Assembly: GCA_028289645.1 (NCBI GenBank)
Contig: JANQOK010000016.1
Span: forward strand, 744,001-808,000
Direction of reading: 5' to 3'
DNA length: 64,000 nt
Source: Anderseniella sp.
Lineage (GTDB): Bacteria; Pseudomonadota; Alphaproteobacteria; Rhizobiales; Aestuariivirgaceae
The notes below the pieces were generated by a model. It worked only from the letters and a program-made list of their open reading frames with translations. It was not told where the DNA came from and did no database searches. Shown piece after piece: positions 9,588 through 18,228 of the stretch. Each line of letters starts with the position of its first letter. The first letter of the stretch is position 1. A program made the position numbers and the translations under genes.

Positions 9588-10487
9588 TTATACCTTGCGT
9601 TCGGAAATACGGGTACCGACGCCGTGCGGCGTCAGCAATTCCAGCAGCACACAGTGCGGAACCCGGCCATCGGTGATCACCACACCTTCAACACCGCCGC
9701 GCACCACCGAGGCGCAGCTTTCCAGCTTCGGGATCATGCCGCCTGAGATGGTGCCGTCGCTGCTCAGCTCGCCGATCTGGGCGAGCGTCAGTTCGGGTAT
9801 GAGGTTGTTCTGTTTGTCCAGAACGCCGGCGACATCGGTGAGCAGCAGCAGGCGCTTGGCCTTCATGGCAACCGCAATGGCGCCGGCAAAGGTGTCGGCG
9901 TTGACGTTATAGGTCCCGCCGTCGAGAGAGGTGGCGATCGGCGCGATCACCGGCACCGTCTCCGATTGAATGATGGTGTGCAGGATCTCCGGATTGATCT
10001 GCCCGGGATCGCCGACAAAGCCAAGATCGACGGTCTCCTCCTTTCCGGTCTCGGCATTGATGCGCTTGCGCTCAAGCTTCTTTGCCACACACAGGTTGCC
10101 GTCCTTGCCGGAAATGCCGATGGCCTTGCCGCCAACCGCCTGAATATCCGACACGACGGACGAGTTGATCGAACCGGCCAGCACCATCTCCACAACTTCC
10201 ATGGTCGCCTTGTCGGTCACGCGCAGACCGTCTTCAAATCGGGATTTGATCTTTAGGCGTTCCAGCATGGCGCCGATCTGCGGGCCGCCGCCGTGCACCA
10301 CGATCGGATTGAAACCCGACTGTTTCATCTGGACGATGTCACGGGCGAACTTGCGCGACAGGTCCGGGTCCACCATGGCATGGCCGCCATATTTCACGAC
10401 AATGACCTGATTGTCGTAGAGCTGCATGAACGGCAGCGCTTCCGACAGAATGCGGGCGATTGTCTGGGGCTGTTGGACTTCCGACAT
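9588..10487 (-). CDS. argB: Acetylglutamate kinase
   Basis: ArgB phosphorylates N-acetylglutamate in arginine synthesis. The 299-residue product shows the amino-acid kinase fold: VVKYGGHAM (catalytic Lys and glycine loop, 27-35), VVHGGGPQIGAML (substrate loop), NVNADTFAGAIAVAM and LLLLTDVAGVL. The C-terminus GTRISERKV is typical. It is transcribed after engB, separated by 127 bp, so it may have its own promoter. Confidence 0.97.
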   Translation of the reverse strand: MSEVQQPQTIARILSEALPFMQLYDNQVIVVKYGGHAMVDPDLSRKFARDIVQMKQSGFNPIVVHGGGPQIGAMLERLKIKSRFEDGLRVTDKATMEVVEMVLAGSINSSVVSDIQAVGGKAIGISGKDGNLCVAKKLERKRINAETGKEETVDLGFVGDPGQINPEILHTIIQSETVPVIAPIATSLDGGTYNVNADTFAGAIAVAMKAKRLLLLTDVAGVLDKQNNLIPELTLAQIGELSSDGTISGGMIPKLESCASVVRGGVEGVVITDGRVPHCVLLELLTPHGVGTRISERKV

Positions 10488-10614
10488 GACTTTAAAAGAC
10501 CTGGAGAGATACGCGGCAAAGTGCCAGCCCCGCCTTATAACCGATCAGCCGCACATGTCTAAGAAAAACAGTTGCGCCGCCGCCAGGGCCCGCGAGCACC
10601 GTTTTTGAACGGCG

Positions 10615-11265
10615 TCAGCCTTGCATGGCGGCGATCTCGGCGCGCAGTTCCGGTATGCCCCAGCCCTTGGCCGACGATGTCATGATGGTGTCCGGAAAGG
10701 CAGCCGGGCGTTTGGAAATCGCCTTGGTGGTGGCCGCGAGAACGGCATCGCGTTCGCCCTGCTTGATCTTGTCCGCCTTGGTCAGCACGATCTGGTAGCT
10801 GACGGCGGCCTCGTCGAGCTGATCCAGCGTTTCAAGGTCAATCTGCTTGATGCCGTGGCGTGAATCAATCAGCACAAAAACCCGACGCAGGTTGGGACGG
10901 CCCTGCAGGTAGCCCATGATGATCGACTGCCACGCCTTCACCAGGGTTTTGGTTGCCTTGGCATAGCCGTAACCCGGCATGTCGACCAGCGCGACGCCGC
11001 CACCGGCCAGTTCGAAATAGTTGAGTTCGCGGGTGCGGCCGGGAGTGTTGGAGGTGCGCGCAATATCCTTGCGCCCGGTCAGCGCGTTCAACAGTGAGGA
11101 CTTGCCGACATTGGACCTGCCGGCGAACGCCACTTCAACCGGGTATTCTGGCGGCAATTGCGAAAGTCTGGCCGCGCCCATGCGAAATTCCGCCGGCCCG
11201 GCAAACAGCAGCCTGCCGCGCTCGATTTCCTCCGGTTCGTACTCTCGCATGGCCAGCCGGATCAT
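10615..11265 (-). CDS. engB: Ribosome-biogenesis GTP-binding protein EngB (YsxC/YihA)
   Basis: EngB is an essential GTPase involved in 50S subunit assembly. The 216-residue protein carries all G motifs: G1 GRSNVGKSS (49-57), G2 in SNTPGRT, G3 DMPGYG (95-100), G4 TKAD and G5 SSAKG. Its start ATG overlaps the yidC stop codon by 4 bp, so translation is coupled. A second Met at residue 6 is an alternative start. The yidC-engB-argB order is usual in this group. Confidence 0.97.
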   Translation of the reverse strand: MIRLAMREYEPEEIERGRLLFAGPAEFRMGAARLSQLPPEYPVEVAFAGRSNVGKSSLLNALTGRKDIARTSNTPGRTRELNYFELAGGGVALVDMPGYGYAKATKTLVKAWQSIIMGYLQGRPNLRRVFVLIDSRHGIKQIDLETLDQLDEAAVSYQIVLTKADKIKQGERDAVLAATTKAISKRPAAFPDTIMTSSAKGWGIPELRAEIAAMQG

Positions 11266-13103
11266 TCCCCCGGCTGATTTTTCTTTTTGTTCAGACCGAG
11301 AGACTCCCGAATATTGCCGAGCAGGTCTATCTCAACGCCGTGCTTCTTCATGATATACGCCTGCTGCAGGATCGACAGGAAGTTGTTCCAGGTCCAGTAC
11401 AGCACCAGCCCGGCCGGGAAAGTGGCCAGCAGGAAGGTGAAGAACAACGGCATCCAGTTGAATATCTGCGCCTGGATCGGATCCGGCGGCGCCGGGTTGA
11501 GACGCATCTGGATCCACATGGTGATGCCCATGAGGATGGGCAGGACGCCGATCAGCAGGAAGCTCGGCGGGGTAAACGGCAACAATCCAAACAGGTTGAA
11601 GATGCTGGTCGGATCCTGTGCCGACAAATCGCGCAGCCAGCCGAAGAACGGAGCGTGGCGCATCTCGATGGTGACGTAAATCACCTTGTAGAGCGCAAAG
11701 AACACCGGAATCTGGATCAGGATCGGCCAGCAGCCTGACAGAGGCGAGACCTGTTCCTTCTTGTACATTTCCATCATCGCCTGTTGCTGCTTGGCGCGGT
11801 CATCGGGGAACCGGTTCTTGATCTTCTCCATTTCAGGCGCAAGCTTTTTCATCTTGCTCATGGAGGCATAAGACTTGTTCTGCAGCGGGAAGAACAGCAG
11901 CTTGATCAACACAGTGACGATGAGAATGGCAACGCCGAAATTGCCGACCAGCTCGTTGAAGAAGTGCAGTACCTTGAACAACGGCTTGGTGATGAAATAG
12001 AACCAGCCCCAATCGATCATCAGTTCGAAATTGTTGATACCGAACTGTTCCTGATAACTGTCGATGAGATAGCTTTTCTTGGCCCCGGCAAACACCTTGC
12101 TTTCAATGCTAGCCTTGGCGCCGGGCGCCGCGCTGACCGGCTCGGCTGCCAGAAAGTCGGCCTGGAACGCGTCATTGTTGGCAATGGTCAGATGCCTTAG
12201 CGACCCGGTGATACTCATCTTCTGGTCGGGGATCAGCGTCGCGGCCCAGTACTTGTCGGTGATGCCGAGCCAACCGCCGGTGCTCTTCTGCGAATATGCG
12301 TTGGTGCCGTTGTCCTGGGCATCCGAGTAGGTCAGTTCCTCAAGGTTTTCGTCCAGAACACTTAGCAGACCCTCATGCAGCACGTAGATGCCTGTGATCT
12401 GCGGAATGCCAATGCGCTGAACGCGGCCATAGGGAAACAGGTTGACCGCGGTGGAAGTGTTGTTGGTGATATCCTGGCGGACGGTCAGCATATAGTTGTC
12501 GTCAATCGAGAACGTCTGTTCAAACAGCAGGCCTTCGCCATTGTCCCATTGCAGCGTAACCGGCGCAGCCGGGGTCAGGGTCGAGTTGCCCGATGTCGAC
12601 CATACGGTATCGGAATTTGGCAGCTTGACGGTCTGGCCGGTCGGCGCGACCCAGCCCTGTTCGGTGAAGAACGCGCCGGCACCGCCTGTCGGCGACAACA
12701 ACACGATGGTTGGTGAACTGTTGTCGACCGTCTCGTGATACTCCTTCAGGCGCAAGTCATCCAGGCGCGCGCCCTTCAGGTTGATGCTTCCCGACAGAAC
12801 CGGCGTGTCGATGGTAACCCGCGGGTTCTGATCAAGAACCGCCTCGCGAGGCAGAGCCAGCGACGCACCCGGCACGACAGAGCCGCCCGGTGCTGCCTGC
12901 GGCACACCTGCGCCGGTTCCCGCCGCTGGAGCCTGCGGCACTCCGGTGTCTCCGGTCTGCGTGGTGCCCTGGACCGGTTGCTGCTGCTGTTGTTGCTGCG
13001 GAGCCTGTTGCTGCCCAGGTTGCGGGAAATACATCTGCCAGACAACGATCACGCCCAACGATAACGCTATCGCCAGAATATAGTTCTTGATTTCACTATT
13101 CAT
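11262..13103 (-). CDS. yidC: Membrane protein insertase YidC
   Basis: YidC inserts and folds inner-membrane proteins with or without the Sec translocon. The 613-residue product has an N-terminal transmembrane helix (residues 7-24), a glutamine/proline-rich linker (about 27-75), a large periplasmic beta-domain, and the conserved C-terminal five-helix core. The core starts near [19 protein letters not shown] and contains [12 protein letters not shown] and PIFFALYK-like segments. The usual hydrophilic-groove Arg is Lys in VLIKLLFF, a common substitution in this group. The glutamine run is long. It sits between rnpA and engB; no yidD gene is found in the 64-bp gap after rnpA. Confidence 0.97.
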   Translation of the reverse strand: MNSEIKNYILAIALSLGVIVVWQMYFPQPGQQQAPQQQQQQQPVQGTTQTGDTGVPQAPAAGTGAGVPQAAPGGSVVPGASLALPREAVLDQNPRVTIDTPVLSGSINLKGARLDDLRLKEYHETVDNSSPTIVLLSPTGGAGAFFTEQGWVAPTGQTVKLPNSDTVWSTSGNSTLTPAAPVTLQWDNGEGLLFEQTFSIDDNYMLTVRQDITNNTSTAVNLFPYGRVQRIGIPQITGIYVLHEGLLSVLDENLEELTYSDAQDNGTNAYSQKSTGGWLGITDKYWAATLIPDQKMSITGSLRHLTIANNDAFQADFLAAEPVSAAPGAKASIESKVFAGAKKSYLIDSYQEQFGINNFELMIDWGWFYFITKPLFKVLHFFNELVGNFGVAILIVTVLIKLLFFPLQNKSYASMSKMKKLAPEMEKIKNRFPDDRAKQQQAMMEMYKKEQVSPLSGCWPILIQIPVFFALYKVIYVTIEMRHAPFFGWLRDLSAQDPTSIFNLFGLLPFTPPSFLLIGVLPILMGITMWIQMRLNPAPPDPIQAQIFNWMPLFFTFLLATFPAGLVLYWTWNNFLSILQQAYIMKKHGVEIDLLGNIRESLGLNKKKNQPGE

Positions 13104-13167
13104 GATGTCCGGTCCTGCCTCGTGCCGCTCCGGCGGCTCATCCCTTTTTACGCCCTGGCGCTAACAA

Positions 13168-13614
13168 TCATTTCGGCGTTTTTGCACGACCGCGACCACC
13201 ACGTGCCCTGCCACTGGATCGTGGCGGATCACCCTTGCCGTCATTCAGCCTTTGCGTCGCAAAAACAATGTCACCCGTCAAATCCCTGAAGTCCTGCGCC
13301 AGCGTTGCTGCGCGTCCGATGAACACATAATCATGCCCGCGCCTCAGGTCCAGCCCTGATGCGACACGAACAGCTTCGCGCAAGCGCCTTTTGATGCGGT
13401 TGCGCACTACCGCGTTGCCGAGCTTGCGGGTCACGGTAAAGCCGATGCGCGGTGCCCCCTGATCATCGCGAACCCTGGCCTGCACGACACAACCTTTACG
13501 CGCGCACACGCGTGCGGCAGCGGCGGCGAGGAAATCCTGCCGTCGTTTCAGATGCTCTATCAATGAGGAAGTTCCTGCGAAGTGCGCCAGACGGACCGAT
13601 AGGCTCAACGGCAT
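13168..13614 (-). CDS. rnpA: Ribonuclease P protein component
   Basis: RnpA is the protein subunit that helps the RNase P RNA bind pre-tRNA 5' leaders. The family signature RNRIKRRLREAVR occurs near residue 71-83, preceded by GFTVTRKLGNAVV. The protein (148 residues) is longer than the usual 110-130 because of an Arg/Gly/Pro-rich C-terminal tail. It starts 27 nt after the rpmH stop, as expected for the rpmH-rnpA operon. Confidence 0.96.
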   Translation of the reverse strand: MPLSLSVRLAHFAGTSSLIEHLKRRQDFLAAAAARVCARKGCVVQARVRDDQGAPRIGFTVTRKLGNAVVRNRIKRRLREAVRVASGLDLRRGHDYVFIGRAATLAQDFRDLTGDIVFATQRLNDGKGDPPRSSGRARGGRGRAKTPK

Positions 13615-13641
13615 TCACGGGCCTATCAGCAGGCCGACCGA

Positions 13642-13776
13642 TCAGGCGCTCAGCTTGGAGCGGCCACGTGCGCGGCGACGTGCGATGATCCGGCGGCCGC
13701 CAACAGTTGCCATGCGGGCACGAAAGCCGTGGCGGCGCTTGCGAACAAGATTGCTGGGTTGAAACGTGCGTTTCAT
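13642..13776 (-). CDS. rpmH: 50S ribosomal protein L34
   Basis: The 44-residue, very basic protein starts [20 protein letters not shown] and ends [11 protein letters not shown], the full L34 signature. The frame is open for 66 more codons upstream, but the ATG at 13776 preceded by TTGGAGATTTAG is the correct start. It leads the rnpA-yidC-engB run. A near-consensus promoter lies about 100 bp upstream. Confidence 0.98.
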   Translation of the reverse strand: MKRTFQPSNLVRKRRHGFRARMATVGGRRIIARRRARGRSKLSA

Positions 13777-14148
13777 GGCTAAATCTCCAAAATCTTCATG
13801 TTTCCGGTCGTGCCAGCCTGCGACGCAGACAACCGTCAAGCGTGCTGATCGTTGATCACCGGATGAAATCCTGCGCGGCTTATACGGGCGCAGCGGCAAC
13901 AAGTCAATTCGCGTACCGCATCTATTTGCCAGCGCAGATGACGGACAGAACACCAGACTCTCACCTGTAGTCATACCTTTTCACAAGCAGTTTACACCCC
14001 CTTTTCTCTCGACACGATGTGCGACATCTTCTCGCCAACTCATGTGGTCTCATCATCGGTGCGCGGACAAGGTCATGAACACGTCATTTGGTTGCAATCC
14101 GGAACAGATCACGCCTTACTCATACAGATGAAGAAAGAACAAGAAAAA
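13777..14148 (+). other. Divergent intergenic region between rpmH and the TVP38 gene
   Basis: This 372-bp stretch holds the rpmH promoter on the minus strand and must contain the promoter of the rightward membrane-protein gene. I see no supported gene, tRNA or hairpin of note in it. An in-frame extension of the membrane-protein frame back to 14017 is open but has no ribosome-binding site. Confidence 0.5.
13879..13907 (-). promoter_or_regulatory. Predicted sigma-70-type promoter for rpmH
   Basis: On the minus strand TTGACT (13907-13902) is followed after exactly 17 nt by TATAAG (13884-13879). Both are one mismatch from consensus and lie about 100 bp upstream of the rpmH ATG. No other gene on this strand would use it. 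Confidence 0.6.
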
Positions 14149-14964
14149 ATGTCTGGAAACGTAGCTGAAGCGGGTGCTGCCCGCCCTTCCGGTGTCGCGG
14201 CAAACCTGAAACGCTGGGCACCTCTGGTGATATTGCTGAGCGGGATTGCCGCGGTTTATACATCAGGTTTACACAAGTACCTCTCCCTTACCGCCATCGC
14301 CGACAACCGCGATGCGCTGATGACGTTCGTTGTCGAAAATGCCGTCCTGGCAGCGGCTTCCTATATGGCCATCTACATTGCCGCCGTTGCCTTTTCGCTG
14401 CCGGGCGCGGCGCTGCTGACCATTCTCGGCGGGTTCCTGTTCGGCTGGTTTGTCGGCGGAATTTTCACTGTCCTGGCGGCCACAGCCGGTGCAGTCGCCA
14501 TATTCCTGGCTGCCAAGACGTCGCTGGGCGACACGCTGGCCAGCCGCGCCGGCCCATGGATGGAAAAACTGTCAGGCGGCTTCCGCGAAGATGCCTTCAA
14601 CTACATGCTGTTCCTGAGGCTGGTGCCGGTGTTCCCGTTCTGGCTGGTCAACATAGCACCTGCCGTCGCCGGCGTCGGCCTCGGCACTTACACACTGACC
14701 ACACTGATCGGCATCATTCCCGGCACCTTTGCCTTTTCGACTCTCGGGTCAGGCCTGGACTCAATCATCACGCAGCAAAAGGCCGCCTACCAGACCTGCG
14801 TCGCAGAACACGGTGCTGCCAATTGCGAATTTGCACTGGATGCCGGCGCATTGGTGACACCGCAGTTGCTGGCGGCGTTCGCAGCACTGGGCGTGGTGGC
14901 ATTGATTCCGGTCGTGGTTAAGAAGCTGCGTGCCCGGAAAAACGCAACCAGTGGCGAAGCGTGA
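14149..14964 (+). CDS. TVP38/TMEM64 (VTT domain) family membrane protein
   Basis: The frame is open from 14017. The purine-rich AAGAAAGAACAAGAAAAA before the ATG at 14149 favours a 271-residue product (14128 is an alternative). It has an N-terminal helix (APLVILLSGIAAVYTSG), a VTT/SNARE-associated core with SLPGAALLTILGGFLFGWFV and FLRLVPVFPFWLVNIAPA, and a C-terminal helix near LLAAFAALGVVALIPVVV. The core matches DedA-related proteins, whose members are linked to lipid or small-molecule transport. It lies 86 bp upstream of a flavin oxidoreductase, an arrangement often seen for this pair. Substrate unknown. Confidence 0.9.
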   Translation: MSGNVAEAGAARPSGVAANLKRWAPLVILLSGIAAVYTSGLHKYLSLTAIADNRDALMTFVVENAVLAAASYMAIYIAAVAFSLPGAALLTILGGFLFGWFVGGIFTVLAATAGAVAIFLAAKTSLGDTLASRAGPWMEKLSGGFREDAFNYMLFLRLVPVFPFWLVNIAPAVAGVGLGTYTLTTLIGIIPGTFAFSTLGSGLDSIITQQKAAYQTCVAEHGAANCEFALDAGALVTPQLLAAFAALGVVALIPVVVKKLRARKNATSGEA

Positions 14965-15050
14965 GTTCGCAGGCCGTTCGCGGCCAGTCTCAACGAATTC
15001 CAACAATTCATGTATAGATGGGCCCGCAAAGAGGCCCGAAAGGTACTTCC

Positions 15051-16481
15051 ATGACTGACATTACCTGCGATATCTGCGTCATCGGCGCGGGCTCCGGCGG
15101 CCTGAGCGTCGCCGCAGCCGCCAGCCAGTTCGGCGAAAACGTCGTGCTGATCGAAAAAGGCGAAATGGGCGGTGACTGCCTGAATTACGGCTGTGTTCCC
15201 TCAAAGGCCCTGCTGGCCGCCGGCAAGCATGCACATGCGTTTTCCTCCGGCGTTGAGTTCGGAGTTGCTGCGCAAACCCCGAAGGTCGATTTCGCCAAGA
15301 CCATGGCCCACGTGAAGGATGTCATTGCCGGCATTGCCCCGCATGACAGCCAGGAGCGCTTTGAAGGCCTCGGCGTCACGGTGATCCGCGATGCAGCCAG
15401 ATTCGTCGATGCCGAAACCGTCGAGGCAGGCGGCAAGCGGATCAAGGCACGCCGCATCGTGGTGGCAACGGGCTCCTCACCATCGGCTCCGCCGATCCCA
15501 GGCCTGGACAGCGTTGACTATTTCACCAACGAGACCATCTTCGACAACACCACCCTGCCGGCGCACCTGATCATCATCGGTGGCGGTCCCATCGGCATGG
15601 AAATGGCTCAGGCCCATCGCCGGCTTGGCGCCAAGGTCACGGTCCTGGAAGCCTTTCAGCCGCTGGGCAAGGATGACCCGGAACTGACAGCCATCGTGCT
15701 GGACCACCTTCGTGACGAGGGTATCGACATCCGTGCCGGGGCCAAGATCACCGGCATCGCCAGGGCGGGCAAGTCAAAGGCAGTCGAGATCACGCTTGAA
15801 GGCGAGAACGGCAAGCCTGAAAAACTCACCGGTTCACACCTGCTGGTGGCTGCCGGACGGGTCGCCAATGTAGACGGTCTGAACCTGGAAGCCGCCGGCA
15901 TCGAATACGACAGGCGCGGCATCAAGGTCGACAAGGGCCTGCGCAGCACCAATCGCAAGGTGTATGCCATCGGCGATGTGGCCGGCGGGCTGCAATTCAC
16001 CCATGTTGCCGGTTACCAGGCCGGCCTTGTTATCAAGTCCGTACTGTTTCGCCTGCCGGTCAGCAATGAAACCAAGATCATCCCGTGGGTTACCTATACG
16101 GACCCCGAGCTTGCCCATATCGGCCTCACCGAAGCGCAGGCAACTGAAAGCCATCCTGACCACAAGGTGCTGCGCTGGCACTTCAAGGAAAACGACCGGG
16201 CCCGCGCCGAGCGCAAGACCACCGGCCTGATCAAGGCGGTTGTCTCGTCCAAGGGCGAGATACTGGGTTGCTCCATTGTGGCACCCAATGCCGGCGACCT
16301 GATTCAACCGTGGGCAATGGCGATTTCGTCAGGACTAAAGATCAAGGCCATGATAGACATGGTCGCGGCATATCCGACCTTGAGCGAAGTTTCCAAACGG
16401 GCTGCGACAAGTTATTATGCCGAGCTGCCATCCAAACCCATGGTTCGCCGTATCATAGGATGGTTGAAGATTTTTGGATGA
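15051..16481 (+). CDS. FAD-dependent pyridine nucleotide-disulfide oxidoreductase (MerA/dihydrolipoamide dehydrogenase-like)
   Basis: The 476-residue product has an N-terminal FAD-binding GAGSGGLSVAAAASQ, the redox-active disulfide GGDCLNYGCVPSKAL, an NAD(P)-binding IIGGGPIGMEMAQ and the second FAD motif VYAIGDVAG. The interface domain ends AAYPTLSEVSKRAATSYY, where dihydrolipoamide dehydrogenases have HAHPTLSE, so the catalytic His of that family is missing. It is therefore unlikely to be a normal lipoamide dehydrogenase. No mercury genes are nearby, so mercuric reductase is only a family label. The ATG at 15051 with AAAGG upstream is preferred to the ATG at 15018. Confidence 0.88.
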   Translation: MTDITCDICVIGAGSGGLSVAAAASQFGENVVLIEKGEMGGDCLNYGCVPSKALLAAGKHAHAFSSGVEFGVAAQTPKVDFAKTMAHVKDVIAGIAPHDSQERFEGLGVTVIRDAARFVDAETVEAGGKRIKARRIVVATGSSPSAPPIPGLDSVDYFTNETIFDNTTLPAHLIIIGGGPIGMEMAQAHRRLGAKVTVLEAFQPLGKDDPELTAIVLDHLRDEGIDIRAGAKITGIARAGKSKAVEITLEGENGKPEKLTGSHLLVAAGRVANVDGLNLEAAGIEYDRRGIKVDKGLRSTNRKVYAIGDVAGGLQFTHVAGYQAGLVIKSVLFRLPVSNETKIIPWVTYTDPELAHIGLTEAQATESHPDHKVLRWHFKENDRARAERKTTGLIKAVVSSKGEILGCSIVAPNAGDLIQPWAMAISSGLKIKAMIDMVAAYPTLSEVSKRAATSYYAELPSKPMVRRIIGWLKIFG

Positions 16482-16528
16482 CCGCCGTCAGTTGAATCAT
16501 TTCTGCTGGCGTTTGAATAAAGGCAGAG

Positions 16529-18022
16529 ATGAGTACCGAGACGGAAAAGCAGGATTCGGGGAGGTCCAGCAGGCGTGCACCGTGGTACCGCAAGCTGACC
16601 GCCAAAGTCCTCGTCCTGGCAGCCGTGTTCCTGATGATTGGCGAAATGCTGGTGTTCGTGCCATCAATCGCCAATTTTCGGATCAACTGGCTGCAGCAGC
16701 GTTCGGCCACGGCGGAAATTGCCGCCCTGGCGGTTGAAGCAGCCCAGAACCAGGAGATTTCTCCGCTACTGCGCAAGGAACTGCTGGACCGTGCCGGCGT
16801 GCTGGTGCTGGCGGTCAGGACCGATGACGCCAGGCAACTGGTGCTGATGCCGGATCGCGCCCCGATCGTGGAGGCGTCATACGACCTGCGCGACAACAAG
16901 CCGATGGTGGCCATCTACGACGCCTTCGCGACGCTGTTTCACGGTGGCAATCGGGTCATCGGCGTGATGAACAAGCCGTCGAGCATGAGCGGCACGCTTA
17001 TCGAGATGGCGCTTGACGAAAAGCCGCTGTTCCAGGCCATGGTGCGCTATTCCGTCAATATCCTGACGCTGTCGATCTTTCTCGCCGTGATTCTGGCAGC
17101 CTTGCTGTTTTTCGCCCTCAACCGGCTGCTGGTGCGCCCGGTGCAACGCCTGTCCGGCAACATGCAGGCGTTTGCGCTCAACCCGGAAGACCGCAGCCGC
17201 ATTATAGAACCGACCGGCCGGGTCGATGAAATCGGCGCTGCCGAACAGGAACTCAAGCAGATGCAGACGGAACTGTCCGATCTGCTGTCGCAGAAAAGCC
17301 GGCTTGCATCGCTTGGACTTGCGGTGTCGAAAGTCAGCCATGACCTGCGCAACATGCTGGCGTCCGCGCAGTTGATCTCGGACCGGCTCGGCATGGTTGA
17401 CGATCCGACAGTGAAAAAGTTCGCACCCAAGCTGATAGCGTCGCTGGACCGGGCCATCGGGTTTTGCCAGGACACGTTGAAATTCGGCCGCGCACAGGAA
17501 GCGCCGCCGCGTCGGGAAATGTTCAATCTGCGCGCGCTGGTCGATGAAGTGCTGGACCATAGCACCACCGAAGCCGGCAGTGACGTGGTGTTCTACAACG
17601 AGGTGGCAGCAGACCTGGACGCCGATGCGGACCGGGAGCAGTTGTTCCGCGTATTGATGAACCTGCTGCGCAATGCCGCTGAGGCCGTGGAAAGCAAGGA
17701 CGCCACCTCGATTGCGCGCGGCAGCGGCGGCAAGGTCCGGGTGCGGGCTCGGCATGAAGACAGCCACTGCATCATCGAGGTCACCGACAATGGCCCCGGC
17801 GTGCCGGAAAAGGCCCGCGAACACCTGTTCGAAGCGTTCCGCGGATCACAGCGCCAGGGCGGCACAGGGCTCGGACTGGCAATTGCCAGTGAACTGGTGC
17901 GCGCGCACGGCGGTGCGGTGCGCCTGGTGGAAAGCCCGGAACCCGGCACGGTGTTCCAGATCAGCATTCCGGACCGGCTGCAGGAAGTGGAATCCGGCCG
18001 GCGCGGCAAGCGAAGCGCTTAA
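16529..18022 (+). CDS. Membrane sensor histidine kinase (orphan)
   Basis: The 497-residue protein has transmembrane helices at about 25-46 and 173-197 flanking a periplasmic sensor of about 125 residues. A HAMP-like linker (LLVRPVQRLSGNMQ), a HisKA dimerisation helix with the phospho-accepting His271 in SKVSHDLRNMLASA, and an HATPase_c domain with N-box LLRNAAEAV, G1 VTDNGPGVP and G2 GTGLGLAIASELVRAHGG follow. It would autophosphorylate and pass phosphate to a response regulator, but no regulator gene adjoins it. It begins 47 nt after the oxidoreductase gene and could share its transcript. Signal unknown. Confidence 0.93.
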   Translation: MSTETEKQDSGRSSRRAPWYRKLTAKVLVLAAVFLMIGEMLVFVPSIANFRINWLQQRSATAEIAALAVEAAQNQEISPLLRKELLDRAGVLVLAVRTDDARQLVLMPDRAPIVEASYDLRDNKPMVAIYDAFATLFHGGNRVIGVMNKPSSMSGTLIEMALDEKPLFQAMVRYSVNILTLSIFLAVILAALLFFALNRLLVRPVQRLSGNMQAFALNPEDRSRIIEPTGRVDEIGAAEQELKQMQTELSDLLSQKSRLASLGLAVSKVSHDLRNMLASAQLISDRLGMVDDPTVKKFAPKLIASLDRAIGFCQDTLKFGRAQEAPPRREMFNLRALVDEVLDHSTTEAGSDVVFYNEVAADLDADADREQLFRVLMNLLRNAAEAVESKDATSIARGSGGKVRVRARHEDSHCIIEVTDNGPGVPEKAREHLFEAFRGSQRQGGTGLGLAIASELVRAHGGAVRLVESPEPGTVFQISIPDRLQEVESGRRGKRSA

Positions 18023-18228
18023 CTAGGTTGTCGAACAGCTTTGCTCAGCACTTCGTGCTTCGCGCCGTTCTCAATTCCTGAACGACCGCAGTATTAATGC
18101 GAATCCGAGGCACGAAAGTGCCGAGGCAAGGCCGACCGGCCGTCGCACGAAGTGCGCCCCTGCGGAGCGCAGGCGCAGCCTGCTTGCGTGAGCGATATAA
18201 AACTAATCCTATCCAACACACTCCCGCG
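18023..18228. repeat. Intergenic cluster of short self-complementary hairpins (REP-like)
   Basis: Between two convergent genes lie AGCACTTCGTGCT (18047-18059), GGCACGAAAGTGCC (18109-18122), GCACGAAGTGC (18145-18155) and CCTGCGGAGCGCAGG (18159-18173). The first and third have mutually reverse-complementary cores, so the region can also fold as a long hairpin. There is no U-run. It may act as a bidirectional terminator or belong to a dispersed repeat family; that is inference. Confidence 0.5.

Noticed and set aside
13104-13167. yidD gene between yidC and rnpA
   Set aside because: The gap is only 64 bp and has no open frame; yidD is absent here.
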